Assembly: GCA_010909165.1 (NCBI GenBank)
Contig: MU008199.1
Coordinates: forward strand, 124,001-188,000
DNA length: 64,000 nt
Reading direction: 5' to 3'
Source: Anthoceros angustus
Taxonomy: Eukaryota; Streptophyta; Anthocerotopsida; Anthocerotales; Anthocerotaceae
Shown: one piece after another, positions 30,799 through 43,494 of the stretch
Position numbering within the stretch: the first letter of the stretch is position 1
How the letters are laid out: each line of letters opens with the position of its first letter
Notes under the pieces: model-generated
What the model was told of the DNA's origin: nothing
The model's input: the letters and a program-made list of their open reading frames with translations, nothing else
Databases searched by the model: none
Position numbers and translations under genes: made by a program

Positions 30799-33700
30799 CT
30801 AAGTTGGCACGACGGGATCTATTTTCATGGAATTAGAACTCCTCCTCAGTATCAAGTTAATTGCCTCAGCTATCAGTGGGTGTAGATCTCCAGAGAACAC
30901 TTCCGCATCCAGCTTGTCGATCAGCATCCAGACCTGCAGTCCCAGAGAAGCACGTGACTACTACGAACCCGAATTCACCGTAATGGAGAAAATCCGGAAT
31001 ATCTATACCTCGTTGGAGTAATGTCGGACAATGACCCTCAACCATCCCAAAGTGCACCTTAGCCATTGCTGTTCCTCAAGGTCCTCCGTCTCCGTGTCTA
31101 CTTTGCCATTTGCCGTCGCCCTGCGAGGGGACACACAATCCAGGCACGTTCAGCTCGCAATGATTCATGGGATGAACATGCAAAAGATAAATGCTCTACA
31201 GGTAAATATGCAAGCATGACAATACAGTTCATTCTTGGCTTCGCCATCGGTTGGTTCCTGGCCCTCTGATGGCGGAGGCACATCCACATCCATGGGCTTC
31301 TGCTCAGTGTCGTCACCCTCTTGTGGGTCTTTGATTGCTTCAGGTTTCGATAGCCTCTCAGTCAACACCAACACGAAGCTCTGAAAAATGGTTATGAACA
31401 GGGCCTGTACCGCCAACCCCAGAGCCCCAATCAAAATAGAGCTGGGCAAGCAGTCCCCACCCATAGTCAACAACAGCATGAACGATATCACAAGAGCGCA
31501 CCTCTTGTTCTCTGATGGCACGCGCCAACAGTGCCTCTTTGGCTTCAAGAGCTTCTTGGGCCGAGTTTGCCTCCTCATTCTTCTTCTTTAACATTAGCTG
31601 GGACCATTCAAGCTTTGCTGAAGCCTCTGGATTTCCCTCGTCCTCCTCATGAACACTTTTTGCAGTCTCAGATTTTATCTTGGCCTCATTTGCAGCAACA
31701 CTTGCCTCCTTGGCAGCCTTGTCTGCAGCTGCAAGCTCCTTTTTCAGGTCCGTGGTTCGATTGTTTGTCTTGTTTATTGCATTTCGAAGCACCTGAAACA
31801 ACATGCACCAGAGCCAATATTCAGTCCTTCAGCTAGTACGGATCACTCGGACCAGGATGACACTCAACCTGGTGAAGAAACCACACCACGAGCATACCTC
31901 CCAAATGTGATCTGATGTGTGGAACCGCTGTACATTGTAGTCCGTAAACACCCATTTGACAATCGCCAGATTTGAAACTATGCGATAACCCATCATTCTA
32001 TCAACAGCAATGGAGATCATCTGGTGTGAATTTTGCCAGAAAGCAGCTACTACTTCTACCACCAGTGCTTGACTGGCCACATCAGGAGCCAACTTGTGTA
32101 GCACTTGGCCAAACTTTTCGAGCACAGTCACCATGTGGGTGAAGCTCTTTGATCCAACGTATAGAAGAGTCTGCACGAGAATCTCAATGGCAACTTTTGA
32201 TCCATGTGCAGGCAGAAGCTGCTCTTCAACCCAAACTTGTACTATCCGAGCAGTCTTCTTACCCCTGACCAGTCCTATAAGCTCTGTGGCAAGAGCTATC
32301 TCAGCCTCAGACGCCTTCCCTTGCTTGTCAGCACTATATTTAAAACTGACACTCGATTTTGGTGGTAATAACCTGGCCAGGCGTGGAACTGTTTGAACAC
32401 TCTGCACCAATAAAACACATCATACAGAAGCAGAAGGAATCCTTCAAAAGCATTCAGCAGCTACACCCCAAGACGAAAATCATATCCTACCTCCTTCACT
32501 CTTTCCCAATATGAGAGCCGAATTTCTTTCTCCAAAACTTCCTCGGCAAAAACCCGTTGTGGCGACCAGATAGGCTGATCCAATACATGTTCCCACTCCT
32601 CCCAAGGCCAGACAAACTGAAAATTCGATCTGGAAAATATCATGATGTCAACCTTAAACAACAACTATCAAACAGAAATAGCACAGACAGGACCTCATAA
32701 CACTGAAACAAATGGAATGAAAGAAACATACAGGTGATGAGCTAGCCACTGAGTCAGGCGGGTATTACACTCAACGTCCATTTCTCCAATACGTGCAAAG
32801 AGAGCACGAACAGCTGCAGCCAAAACAGCGGGAAATGCCCCTGGTAGCGCCTAGAAATCGACATGCATCAAAACGTTCAGTTTGAGCCCTTGCCCACATG
32901 CAAGCGAAACAGGTGCAAAACAGTTAGTTGTGCAGGTGGCACATGCATTGAACACTGCAAACATAAATCAGAAGCAGGACTCAGCCAGCTAAGGCTCGAG
33001 GACTCACCTTGCAAAGGTCCACCATCACAATGGTGTAGTATATAAGCTTGAAAGGCGGTTTAGGCAAAAGCAGTAACTACAAGACAACAACCATAAGCTG
33101 AGACCAGAAGCAGGTAGCTGTTTTATAACCATGAAATAACCGGACAATGACTTTTCATTCACATGCAGAAATGCACACTCCCAGAGTTCAAAGCCTTGTG
33201 CGATATACCTGAGAGAATATTGTTTCAGCCAACAAGTATTCGTAGCGAAAGGGAACAGGGAGGCCACCCAAGTATGCTGCACATTCCTTTCGACTGGAGG
33301 CAGGAAAGACATCAGTGTGCATGCAAATCACTGTGAATATATAAGCACATAATGGGTACAAACGGCTCCAAGTACCGTGAGAGGCTTACCACCCATTTAA
33401 GTAGAAAAGAACATCCAAAATGTACTCTTCCACGATAAACCGATCGACAGGTGAGATTTTCTGGGACAAAAAACCTTAGATTCAGTTAGAGTAATAGCAA
33501 ACGAACCTGGACTGTAATAGCACACGAACTAGAGCGCAGGTTGAACGACAGATTTTGGACATTTCCACTGCATGCTGCCAGGCTAGGTTTTCCAAGCACC
33601 TCATCAGTCATTGAAGAAGGGAATATATGTAGCCGCCTCATTCGTGGGGGAAACTTCTCAGCAGCCTCATGTTGCTGCTGCCCTATAGAGGTGTCTGTTT

Positions 33701-35538
33701 GCGGTGAAATTGGTGGAGGTGTGTCAGGACACTCAAGAGGACCAAAGTCATGACTCTGTGCTGTTGCCAGGCGTGCTTCAAAAACCCGATGTGGTCTTGG
33801 AGCTGTGTCAAAACAAAGGGCATAGAGACAGGGTCCCCACACTTTCCTAAGCTGGGGCATTTCTTAATTGCACGAAAAAGATGAAAGCTTTCCAGTTGTG
33901 ATCATCCAATTCAGAGCCCCTACCACTGTCAAGCTTCCAGCCACTGTCACGAAGCGCCTGTATCCTCTGCCAGAGGTCCTCCAGGTAGTCCTACAAGAAA
34001 ATGCAAAAACTATTTTCTATTACAAAAAGGAAGTAGCACAAAGTAGAATGAGTCAAAGAATGCTTGTAAGACTTAAAGAACTTGGCTCTTACGCTTTGTT
34101 GGTCAGAATCCTTCACATCAAACACCAGCAATGCAGGTTCAAGTACACACTTCCTGAGACGAAAATAGGCCTCCACACCAAGCAGGACTCGCTCGAGCTC
34201 TTCTGGAACACGCTGCATGAGACAAGTGCAGATTATTTCATTTGAAGCAACCCTCAAATACATGGATGCATGTAGAGATCAACCTAGCTGGAGATGCTCA
34301 CCTCTGTGAGGTCCAGTCCGCCCCAGGGAAGGCATGCCAGTATGCAGGTGACATAAAAATCTGCCCGTGGTTGCCAACAAGGGTTGCCTCTATCTTCATC
34401 AACTGTTGTTGCTGCTGACGATACAAGCATCTCAAACACGTCTATCAGGGAAGCTGACGCCACAACATTGCTGCATGTCTGGACAGACCCAAGACAGTTC
34501 ATTAGATAAGCCTTGCAGGCATGAATTTTGGAAACCCACCACTACAGATGATCATAACTTTGTTTGCCCCCTCAGCTGAACTATCACAACAAACGACTGA
34601 GCTGGAAAACTGCTCATGATAGGCCTTTAATGAACCTAAAAACGCTTCCTCTCTATGACACTACACAATGGACTGTGATAGGAAAAGAAAAGGAACCTCA
34701 CCAGCACTGTCAAGAAGCGCATCAAAATCCGGATTTGATTGCAATTTCCTGCTGCAAGTGCATCCTGTTGGCACAGTGAAGTTAAGGTGTACACACCTCC
34801 CAGGTCTTACATCCCCAACACGGACAAAAAAACCATCAAATCTTACCTGCAGCCTAGTGTGGACCTCACCCACAACTTTTGCACCAAACTCATTGTCTTC
34901 AAGATTTATCAAGCCTACCTGAAACCAGAATGAAAAGCCCACCAATAAGGAGCTCACAGACTGCGGAGATCATGAGGCAGGAGAAAAAAAACTTTCCGGA
35001 GCAGAGAAGTCTCTGCACAAGCATAATCTTACCAAGGTGCCATACAATGGGCTCTTATGTGGTAGCTCCTCCGCACATTGCAACAACAACTTTGAGTGCA
35101 AGCAGCACCAAGCACAACTTTAGTTCCCCGAAAGTCCGAAATCACCAACTTCCAGATACAATCTCTAACTTCCAGCAGGAACTTTCAGCGTTGCGAACGT
35201 GTAGCAGGTTGGAGCAAACCAAATTGCTCCTAGCCCCAAGTCAGGGCAAACAACTTACTGCAACGATGTCGTCCCTCGCAGATGAGTGCTGCAGCTCCTT
35301 ATGAAGCTGGGTGTAGCACGTCTCCTAGACATTCCACAACCAAAACAATGACATTGCAAAATCACGACGGCCGTTCCTTCCGCTACAGCGAACCAGTTGA
35401 CCTAGCAGCAACAGCACCATAATTGATAAGGCAGGAGCTTACAATGTGATCTTCGGCGTCCGTGTGAGCACCCCCGTACTCAGCGCATCTTTCCCCGAGC
35501 CGAATGAGAAGAGAATTCCAGCTGCCACTGCTGGTCAT
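30799..35538 (-). CDS. CBP80: Nuclear cap-binding protein subunit 1 (CBP80/ABH1), ~18 exons
   Basis: Large subunit of the nuclear cap-binding complex, which with CBP20 binds the m7G cap and supports splicing, microRNA processing and export. The protein begins MTSSGSWNSLLIRLGERCAEYG (exon 1, 35538–~35445). Recognisable blocks follow in order: ELPHKSPLYGTL (~35050), GLINLEDNEFGAKVV (~34900), FEMLVSSAATTVDEDRGNP (~34400), PEELERVLLGVEAYF (~34180), MRRLHIFPS (~33620), VEEYILDVLFYLNGW (~33430), RKECAAYLGGLPVPFRYEYL (~33270), SNFQFVWPWEEWEHVLD (~32620), SKSFTHMVTVLEKFGQVLHK and AVDRMMGYRIVSNLAIVKWVF (~32400–31905), then the coiled coil and QPWLRCT-like GWLRVIVRHYSNE (~31020). All three MIF4G-like regions are represented. 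The stop is at 30799–30801. It looks intact. It is convergent with QCR8. Confidence 0.92.
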
Positions 35539-35859
35539 CTTCTTCGGCTACCTACGACTATCACGCATAGACGTTGCAGAAGCCCGAAGAGAGGCGGCTT
35601 TCCCGAGTCTAAGGCTTCTGCTGCATGAATGCCCTGGCAACATAAATGTTTGCCATTGCCATTTCCGCCTCACTGATTCCCTTTCAGAAAAAGCTCCGAA
35701 CTTCGAGACAATGAACCTTCTTCTGCTTGCAATGGCAGTGTTCCCTTCAACACAATTGCCTGCACGCGACCTGGAAGCAACAAAGGAAAACTGCTTTGCA
35801 CTGAATTCAAAAACCCTTAAACCTGACTATCACGTAAGGTAAAGCCCGTGCTATGTATG

Positions 35860-36109
35860 CTCTTTACGGACTAAATGTGTGTCCAAATGGCTTTTATTAT
35901 TAGGCCAAATGGACACACATTTGAATACGTTCCTGTTAAGCTTCATGTGGTTTAGATCGGTACCTGGAGGGGTGCCTAGAGGTGATACCCATGGTGCAAT
36001 AGTTGAAGACTGTTTTGGAGATCTAGGATCTATTTCTCCACCATAAGACATCTATTTTGTTTGAAGGGCACTTTCTTTTTTTCTTTGTGTTCGTTTTTGA
36101 AGGGCAATT
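35860..36109. other. Spacer upstream of CBP80
   Basis: No gene. A 21-bp segment GGCCAAATGGACACACATTTG near 35903 forms an inverted repeat with CAAATG-type sequence near 35875 (AAATGTGTGTCCAAATGGC). Confidence 0.5.
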
Positions 36110-36380
36110 GCTTAAGTGTTCCTTTTCGAAGAGCAGTTGCTTCTTTCTTGTGTGTTCCTTTTCGAAGAGCAGTTGCTTCTTTCTTGTGTGTTCCTTTTCT
36201 TGTGTGTTCCTTTTCGAAGAGCAGTTGCTTCTTTCTTGTGTGTTCCTTTTCGAAGAGCAGTTGCTTCTTTCTTGTGTGTTCCTTTTCGAAGAGCAGTTGC
36301 TTCTTTCTTTCGTGTTCCTTTTCGAAGAGCAGTTGCTTCTTTCTTTTGTGTTCCTTTTCGAAGAGCAGTTGCTTCTTTTC
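36110..36380. repeat. 36-bp minisatellite, ~7 copies
   Basis: Unit CCTTTTCGAAGAGCAGTTGC TTCTTTCTTGTGTGTT, nearly perfect. 36 bp is a multiple of 3, so six long overlapping frames result (e.g. KKEATALRKGTH repeats on the minus strand). These are probably not genes. Confidence 0.92.
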
Positions 36381-36671
36381 CCAGTCCTCGGGCGAGGTTG
36401 AGCCTTTGCTTGTTGTCCACAATGAAATTTTAAGTTAAAGATTGGGGGTTTCTTATTAAAGGAGAAGAGATGGGGTGAGCTCATCTATCGCTCAAAGATC
36501 AACACGAGAGGCCAACATGAGCGACCCGCAGGGATTAGCGCAAGAAGGAGCAATTAAGCTATGAATCAAAAATCACCTATGGTCCTACAATATCATGACT
36601 AAGCAGGTTAAAAAGCCTACATACAACAGAAGTAATGGAGATTGCATCAACTATTATTATCGTTGCTGTGA

Positions 36672-37003
36672 GGATGGCTCATGCACGTGCCCGTTAACGT
36701 TTAAGTTTAAGCCTTTGCTTGTTGTCCTCAATGAAGTTTTAAGTTAAGTGGAATTATTATCCTGGAGACTTTGATCGGTCATTGGTACAATGGAAGTCTA
36801 GGCTGTGAGGATGGCTCATGCACGTGCCCGTTAAGTCTAGGCTGTGAGGATGGCTCATGCACGTGCCCTGTGAGGATGGCTCATGCACGTGCCCATTAAC
36901 ATTTAAGTTTAAGCCTTTGCTTGTTGTCCTCAATGAAGTTTTAAGTTAAGTGGAATTATTATCCTGGAGACTTTGATCGGTCATTGGTACAATGGAAGTC
37001 TCG
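36672..37003. repeat. Nested direct repeats (CTGTGAGGATGGCTCATGCA family)
   Basis: CTGTGAGGATGGCTCATGCACGTGCCC occurs at about 36672, 36803, 36842 and 36869. A ~95-bp block from AAGTTTAAGCCTTTGCTTGT to AATGGAAGTCT occurs at 36708–36802 and 36903–37001. Confidence 0.85.
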
Positions 37004-37309
37004 ACACGCCATGCTACATATTTCATAGGCACTATGGCGCACTTCTATAAACTCGTTCACCAATGTCTGGAGCGCACCATAAGACAAGGTTAATTAATAA
37101 CCCTCATTATTCAATGAAACTTTGTGAGCGGAAGCTCATAGAATTGCAAAAAGAAATAAGATAATTAATTAAAGTTGAATACAAAATTGTCTCGAGTACT
37201 TCTTGTGAGCACGTGTGTGTCCGTTCACCACTAACCTAGATATTAAATAAATCATAAATAATAATTGATAGGTTAATAACAACCTCTCACATTCTAACAC
37301 TCCCACTTA
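37004..37309 (-). mobile_element. Copia-type 3' LTR boundary, fragment
   Basis: On the minus strand AAGTGGGAG (37309–37300 region) is followed at 37299 by TGTTAGAATGTGAGAGG. A purine-rich tract joined to a TGTTA start is the usual junction between a polypurine tract and the 3' LTR of Ty1/copia elements. The LTR would run leftwards into the repeated block at 36.7–37.0 kb. No integrase or reverse transcriptase is seen on its inner side, and the far end is not defined. Confidence 0.45.
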
Positions 37310-37549
37310 ACCTAAGCAGGTTATTATGCATTCACCACTTAACTTCAAGTAAATAATGGTAAATAATAGTAAATACGAATGAATACGAGTAAATATGGAT
37401 AAATATGGGTAGCTAAATTATGCATTCGTAGTAGTTAGGTAGACTTCTAGTGAGAGAAAGTTATTTTACTTTTTTAACTTTTACAAATATTGAATCAAGT
37501 GTTAAATAAGGTCAAATAAATTTATCTTAACCCTAAAAACTGCTACCAA

Positions 37550-38075
37550 GTTTAGTTTGGGTGTGTGATAAACATTGACAGGCGAAAAAGAATGTAGGTG
37601 CTTACTAGAAGATAGACAGCTGCAACTAGCACTGGTTGCACGTGGAACTCGAGAAGTAGAAACAGAGTGTCACATCTTCAAAGAGACGACAACGAATCAG
37701 ATAATTAGGGGATAATCTTGCCCAAAGAAACTCAGACTCAATGAACGGACCTCTCAATGAAAACTTGCCAATAGGTTCAGTTAGGGTGTGTGATAAACAT
37801 TGATAAGGGAAAATACATACTAACCAGAAGATAGACAGGATCAACTTGCAAGACATTGGTCACACACTTCACTAAAGAAATAAAACATAGAGATGTCAAA
37901 AAATTACAGACATATCTATAAAAAAACGGATATAGAAAATTAGACAAAGATGACTGGAGGAATAATACATCCCTAAAGAACATGGACAATAACATCTATA
38001 AAAAAACGGTCATAGAAAATTAGACAAAGATGATTGGAGGAATAATAAATCCCTAAAGAACATGGACAATAACAT
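37550..38075. repeat. Direct repeats, ~90 bp dispersed and 80 bp tandem
   Basis: GGTGTGTGATAAACATTGA… through …AGAAGATAGACAG occurs near 37560 and 37783. An 80-bp unit containing AACGG-CATAGAAAATTAGAC and CCCTAAAGAACATGGACAAT is tandem at 37914–37993 and 37994–38075. Confidence 0.85.
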
Positions 38076-39157
38076 CTGGAACACTTACAAACCAATGCAC
38101 CTGACTAGCTTTTCAAAGCAGACATAAAGCAAAGCAAACAGCTCAGAGTGAAAGGATCAATAACAAGAACTCTTAGCCAAAACTGCCAATAGAGACAAAC
38201 CGTAACCCTTAGCCAAAGCACACCCACGTCGCCGACACATCTAGAACACAAACAAACCAATGCACCTATCGTGCAGATATAACACATTCAACTCTAGTTC
38301 GGCATCACATCAAAGCAGCCACAAGCAATGAAACCTCATCCACTCACCTTTCACACAATCACATGCTGCCATCTAGCTCCAGCAAGTCGGATACGCATCC
38401 CACACTACCTCGGCTACCTCGCGGCCTCCCCTTCCTCTAACACTCCCTCGGATCGGATGCGAAGCCAGCTCCAGGCTCTCTACCTGCCCTCCCTCATCAG
38501 GGCACTCATCGAGGCCCGAGGGGAATGCGGAGCTAAATGCAATGTCATGTAAGACTTATACATCTATCTATATCACATATAAGTAATAATAAATTATTGT
38601 ACAGGTAATGCTTAGCTATGCTATGATATATATGAACTGCATAATAATAGTTTTCAATATAAAATGACTGGAGTGTACCACGTGACCTGAAAGATGCTTT
38701 CCCATGTGAGCGGCACAACAACACTGACTTGTGTCCAGCCCCCATAGCGTGACGATGTGGATGTTATTAAATTACCAGAAAGAGGGCATAATTTTCTTTC
38801 TCACTCTTGGGGCGCCGCCCAGATGCAGAAACGAACTGCTCACATGATGTGAGTATACCACTAGTAGACAACGGAGAATTCCAAAAGAGACTGCTCTGGA
38901 ACACATTATCTGCTACCTCTACCATCCGAAGCTTGACGCCAGAAGACTCGGGGTTCAGAGAAGTCAGATGCCACAACCATTTAAGCACACCAGACTCCTC
39001 CAGCACAAGTCACACGAATCCTGTCTCTTCACCGCGAATTCTGCCTTCTGAGACGTCTCAAAGCTCTTGCCTTCCGGCAATCTCGGTCTCTCGATCCCGG
39101 ATCCCGACCGAGGACCGAGGCAGATCGCGAATTGTGTGAAGGAATTCGATTCGAACC
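38076..39157. other. Intergenic, no gene recognised
   Basis: Only short frames; the last ~200 bp probably hold the promoter and 5' UTR of the Sec14-like gene. Confidence 0.4.
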
Positions 39158-40660
39158 ATGGCCGCAAGGATCGCCTGCACACCGTCCTCCGCGGCACTCA
39201 ACTGCGCAGCTTCGAGAAACGCCGAGAGCAATCTGAAGCTCCCGCAGCGGCCGGCCCGGGTGAACGTTGGGCGGACCGGTCTCCCTTTCGCAACGCAGCG
39301 TTGCGCTGTCTTGGGTGATGGGTTCTCGGCCTCGGAGTTCGTGAGTGGCCGGGCGTGGAATTCGGGTGAGCCCAGGAGGCTGGGAATTGCTGGAGTTGGG
39401 AATGTGGGGGTGGGCGGGAAGGAGAAGGAGCTGGTGGACAAGCTGCGTGCTGCGGTTTCCAATCTGGGGGGGAATTTGAAGGTGAGGCGGGATCGGAGTG
39501 TGTGTGTGCTTGAACTGGTCGTGGTGATTGCGTCGTGGCTGATCCGCGTGCGGGGATTGAATTGGGCAGCAGGACCTGGACGACGATGCTCTGCTGCGCT
39601 TCCTGCGAGCCCAGTCGCTGAAGGTGGACAAGGCGGCTGAGAAGGTTGTGGCCCATCTGCGGTGGAAGGCCGGGACCAAGCCCCGGGGCTACGTCCCGGA
39701 AGCGCAGATCCGGGAGCAGCTCGCTCACGGCAAGTTCTTCTTGCAAGGGCATACCAAGCAGGGGTTGCCGGTGTTCGCCATCCTGGGACGGAAGCATGTA
39801 CCCGCCGACTCCGAGCAATTCAAACGTACGGATTCTGGGGAATCGGGTTTCTTGGTTGGTCTTGCGTCTCTGCTCAAGGAGGATATCATGTTCTCATGCT
39901 GTGTGGCAAGCCTTGATACGGTACCGTTGCACTGTTTTTGCAGGCTTCGTCACTTTCGCACTCGACAAGACATTGGCAGGGTGAGTTCATGCATGCGCAG
40001 CAGCTGCTGCTTGGTTGATCTTGTTGTGCAGTTTCGCTGTCCTACGTGGGGTTTTCGGTACCGAGGTTCCTGACAGCAACGTCTTTCCGATTTTCTGCAG
40101 TGCCCCTCCAGGACAGCCGCAGGTTGTGGGCATTGTCGATCTCAAGGGCCTTGGTTTCGGGAATTTGGATGCCAACGGATATATTGCAGGTTTCCTTATT
40201 CTTCAGGTAACACATGCATCTGCAAATTAGTTATATATACTACCGTCTGGGTCTTTGAGAGATTGTGAAGCTGGGTTTGATTCTCATCGCACCGTTTGTG
40301 GCTGATTTCAGGACCAGTATCCAGGAAACCTGCAGAAGATGTTCATGGTGAACGTTCCCTTCATCTTCAACGGCGTCTGGAAAGTGGTGTCTCCCTTTCT
40401 CGATGAACAAACTCGGTCCAAGGTAGACTGGCTTGCACTGGACAAATGGGTTCGATTAGTGATGTGTAGAATCCGTCTGTAGTTTGTGCATTTCCATGTC
40501 CTGACTGCGAATTTGTTGGCAGGTCATTTTTGTTCCTGACAACAAGTTGAAGGAAACACTTTTGGCGGAAATAGATAGAGATCAGTTACCAGTTGAATAT
40601 GGCGGGACTGCAAAGTTCGTTCCCCTTCAGGATGCCGTGGTGAAGGGTTACAGAACCTGA
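39158..40660 (+). CDS. Sec14-like CRAL-TRIO domain protein, probably plastid-targeted
   Basis: Exons 39158–39481, 39573–39825, 39944–39980, 40101–40206, 40312–40422, 40523–40660, all GT–AG. Sec14-type proteins bind phosphoinositides or other lipids in a hydrophobic pocket. The N-terminal ~80 residues are rich in A/S/R/N/G and low in acids, like a plastid transit peptide. The CRAL-TRIO N-lobe is DDDALLRFLRAQSLKVDKAAEKVV…W; the lipid-binding lobe includes VVGIVDLKGLGFGNL, DQYPGNLQKMFMVNVPFIFNGVWKVVSPFLDEQTRSKV and the C-terminal LPVEYGGTAKF. The splice junctions rebuild all motifs in frame. Length about 322 aa. The partner lipid is unknown. Confidence 0.92.
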
Positions 40661-41066
40661 CGGTGTGGCTGGATGCATCCACATAATATTCCCCTACTGT
40701 ACTCTACATGTAATGTTAGCTGTAACTGCACACCGCGAAATATGTGTATCTAGGATTGCAAGATCCCAGGAACCAACTCGTCCTATGAGCCCTTCTACTC
40801 GACTCACATGCCCTAGACAGAGCATGAGTTTTTTATGCCTACAGATACCCTCGAGGAAATGGTAAATAATAAATGACGCGGGTCGGTCATTTTCCTTTAC
40901 CTTTACTCCCCGGGGCACAGGGTCGGCTCCTACCCTTACAGGTACAGGTTACAAGACCTTAGGAGCCAGGAAGGCCCAAGGAAGCTCAATGTTTCTATGT
41001 ATCTATCGATGGATAGCTAGAATTCCATTCTAATAGTGCTACACCACCATGTGGTAAACTTGCTCC
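40661..41066. other. 3' UTR and spacer
   Basis: No gene seen. Confidence 0.4.
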
Positions 41067-41339
41067 AATAAAGAAAGCCCCACGTAGGATCTCAGCGAGT
41101 GCAGCTGCCGGTATGTCATAGCAATCCTCTCGCAACAATGAGCGAGTGCAGCTGCCTAGATTCTTTTTTCTGCTGCAAATGAATCCTGTCCTTCGAAATA
41201 CGGCCACGTTCTAAACACCCATCTCTTCTCTGTTTCGTATTTGTTTGGCAATGCAATACAAAGCCTGTGCAGCTCTCTTTCCCACCCAGATACTCCATCT
41301 GCTTCCTCTTCATCGTCTGAGCAACTTGTACAGCCAAAG

Positions 41340-41920
41340 TTAGCAACAGTAGCACATAACCACCTTCATCTTCATTCTAAGACCAGCTGTTTCAGCTTCG
41401 CATAAACAGCAGTGTCGGCTGTCGGGGCGCTCTTCATCCCTACCTGAAAACGCATGAACTACGTGTGCACTACACCACTCATATCAGTCCACCAGCTCTT
41501 GCCCGCCTCCAAGTTCCATGCACCCATTTCTTTTCGCCTGGCTTGAAGCTCCCATGCCTCAAGCTCCTCCCACATGTTGCCTTTCCCTGCATGGATGGTA
41601 CATGCTAGACATCATGACATTGTTCCACTTCCGACAAGCACCCAAGAGAGCATGCCAGACTGCGTTGTGTGACTCCACAGGCATCGTCCCCTCCACACGG
41701 TCTACAGCCTCCTCCAGATGGCCTGCACGACCCATGGCCGTAGTGATAGGAAGGTCCAGGCCATAGTGATCGATCAGTAGCCCCACATTACACCATACTC
41801 ATATTGGTCGCATGGGTGTATGCAGCCCTTTCTCAAATTTCTCTCCAACAGCTCAAAGAGTAGTTCACTTTCTCCCAACCCAGTGTATCTGCATTCCAGG
41901 TGCGTTTGTTCCTTGAGGGC
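41340..41920 (-). pseudogene. PPR protein C-terminal fragment (E/E+ region), copy 1
   Basis: The minus frame reads AMGRAGHLEEAVDRVEGTMPVESHNAVWHALLGACRKWNN, the end of a plant PLS-class pentatricopeptide array and its E motif; a later piece (GKSWWTDMSGVVHT… then YAKLKQLVLELK) resembles the E+ motif. Such proteins edit organellar RNA. No upstream PPR array and several stops and frame changes are present, so it is a remnant. The piece is repeated in copy 2. Confidence 0.65.
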
Positions 41921-42162
41921 AATGAGGGAGGCGCCGGGAAGGCCTGTCCGATCATGCCATTAGTGACGTTTTAAATGCTCTAATCACATATCAGTTCTGT
42001 ACATACATACGCCATGGCGTGGTCCACACCAAGGAGGAAAAGGCTACGGGAAAGCGCGCGTCTCGAGCGAAGTGCCACGTTTTCTCACCTACCCTAAAAC
42101 TGCGGATGGAGCATCTTTTGTGATAAGGCTTGCCGAGGCCATCCGCAACAGAGAGCAACAAT

Positions 42163-42400
42163 GGGGCTTCAGGATCAAAGCAGCCAGCAGAGATTGCCTC
42201 TTTGCAGAGGGAGCTGGAGGAGCTGCAGGTCCCGGCCAAACGGGCGGAGCGGGAATACGAGCTGCACTACGAATTGGCCAGGGATGCAAGTCGGCGTGGA
42301 GAGCAGGACTTGTCCGCTGCTCATATGCACTGGTGCACCAAGCACATACGGAGTTGGAGAATTCGGAACCGACACTCCTCCCTCAACAGCCGCTTGCTCA
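42163..42400 (+). pseudogene. Truncated copy of the 139-aa coiled-coil ORF
   Basis: Same sequence as the N-terminal part of the 43495–43914 frame but with single-base deletions that break it and without the last ~180 bp, which lie outside the duplicated unit. Confidence 0.7.
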
Positions 42401-42671
42401 ATAAAGAAAGCCCCACGTAGGATCTCAGCGAGTGCAGCTGCCGGTATGTCATAGCAATCCTCTCGCAACAATGAGCGAGTGCAGCTGCCTAGATTCTTTT
42501 TCTGCTGCAAATGAATCCTGTCCTTCGAAATACGGCCACGTTCTAAACACCCATCTCTTCTCTGTTTCGTATTTGTTTGGCAATGCAATACAAAGCCTGT
42601 GCAGCTCTCTTTCCCACCCAGATACTCCATCTGCTTCCTCTTCATCGTCTGAGCAACTTGTACAGCCAAAG

Positions 42672-43252
42672 TTAGCAACAGTAGCACATAACCACCTTCA
42701 TCTTCATTCTAAGACCAGCTGTTTCAGCTTCGCATAAACAGCAGTGTCGGCTGTCGGGGCGCTCTTCATCCCTACCTGAAAACGCATGAACTACGTGTGC
42801 ACTACACCACTCATATCAGTCCACCAGCTCTTGCCCGCCTCCAAGTTCCATGCACCCATTTCTTTTCGCCTGGCTTGAAGCTCCCATGCCTCAAGCTCCT
42901 CCCACATGTTGCCTTTCCCTGCATGGATGGTACATGCTAGACATCATGACATTGTTCCACTTCCGACAAGCACCCAAGAGAGCATGCCAGACTGCGTTGT
43001 GTGACTCCACAGGCATCGTCCCCTCCACACGGTCTACAGCCTCCTCCAGATGGCCTGCACGACCCATGGCCGTAGTGATAGGAAGGTCCAGGCCATAGTG
43101 ATCGATCAGTAGCCCCACATTACACCATACTCATATTGGTCGCATGGGTGTATGCAGCCCTTTCTCAAATTTCTCTCCAACAGCTCAAAGAGTAGTTCAC
43201 TTTCTCCCAACCCAGTGTATCTGCATTCCAGGTGCGTTTGTTCCTTGAGGGC
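42672..43252 (-). pseudogene. PPR protein C-terminal fragment, copy 2
   Basis: Near-identical second copy of the PPR E/E+ remnant described at 41340–41920. Confidence 0.65.
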
Positions 43253-43494
43253 AATGAGGGAGGCGCCGGGAAGGCCTGTCCGATCATGCCATTAGTGACG
43301 TTTTAAATGCTCTAATCACATATCAGTTCTGTACATACATACGCCATGGCGTGGTCCACACCAAGGAGGAAAAGGCTACGGGGAAAGCGCGCGTCTCGAG
43401 CGAAGTGCCACGTTTTCTCACCTACCCTAAAACTGCGGGATGGAGCATCTTTTGTGATAAGGCTTGCCGAGGCCATCCGCAACAGAGAGCAACA

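Noticed and set aside
36110-36380. CRISPR-like regular repeat
   Set aside because: Units are directly adjacent with no unique spacers, and the genome is a plant nuclear genome.
36023-36484. 153-codon and five similar frames
   Set aside because: All six frames stay open because the 36-bp repeat has no stop; no conserved flanking domain.
41518-41766. 82-codon plus-strand frame, repeated at 42850
   Set aside because: Antisense to the PPR E-motif remnant, which has the recognisable family pattern.
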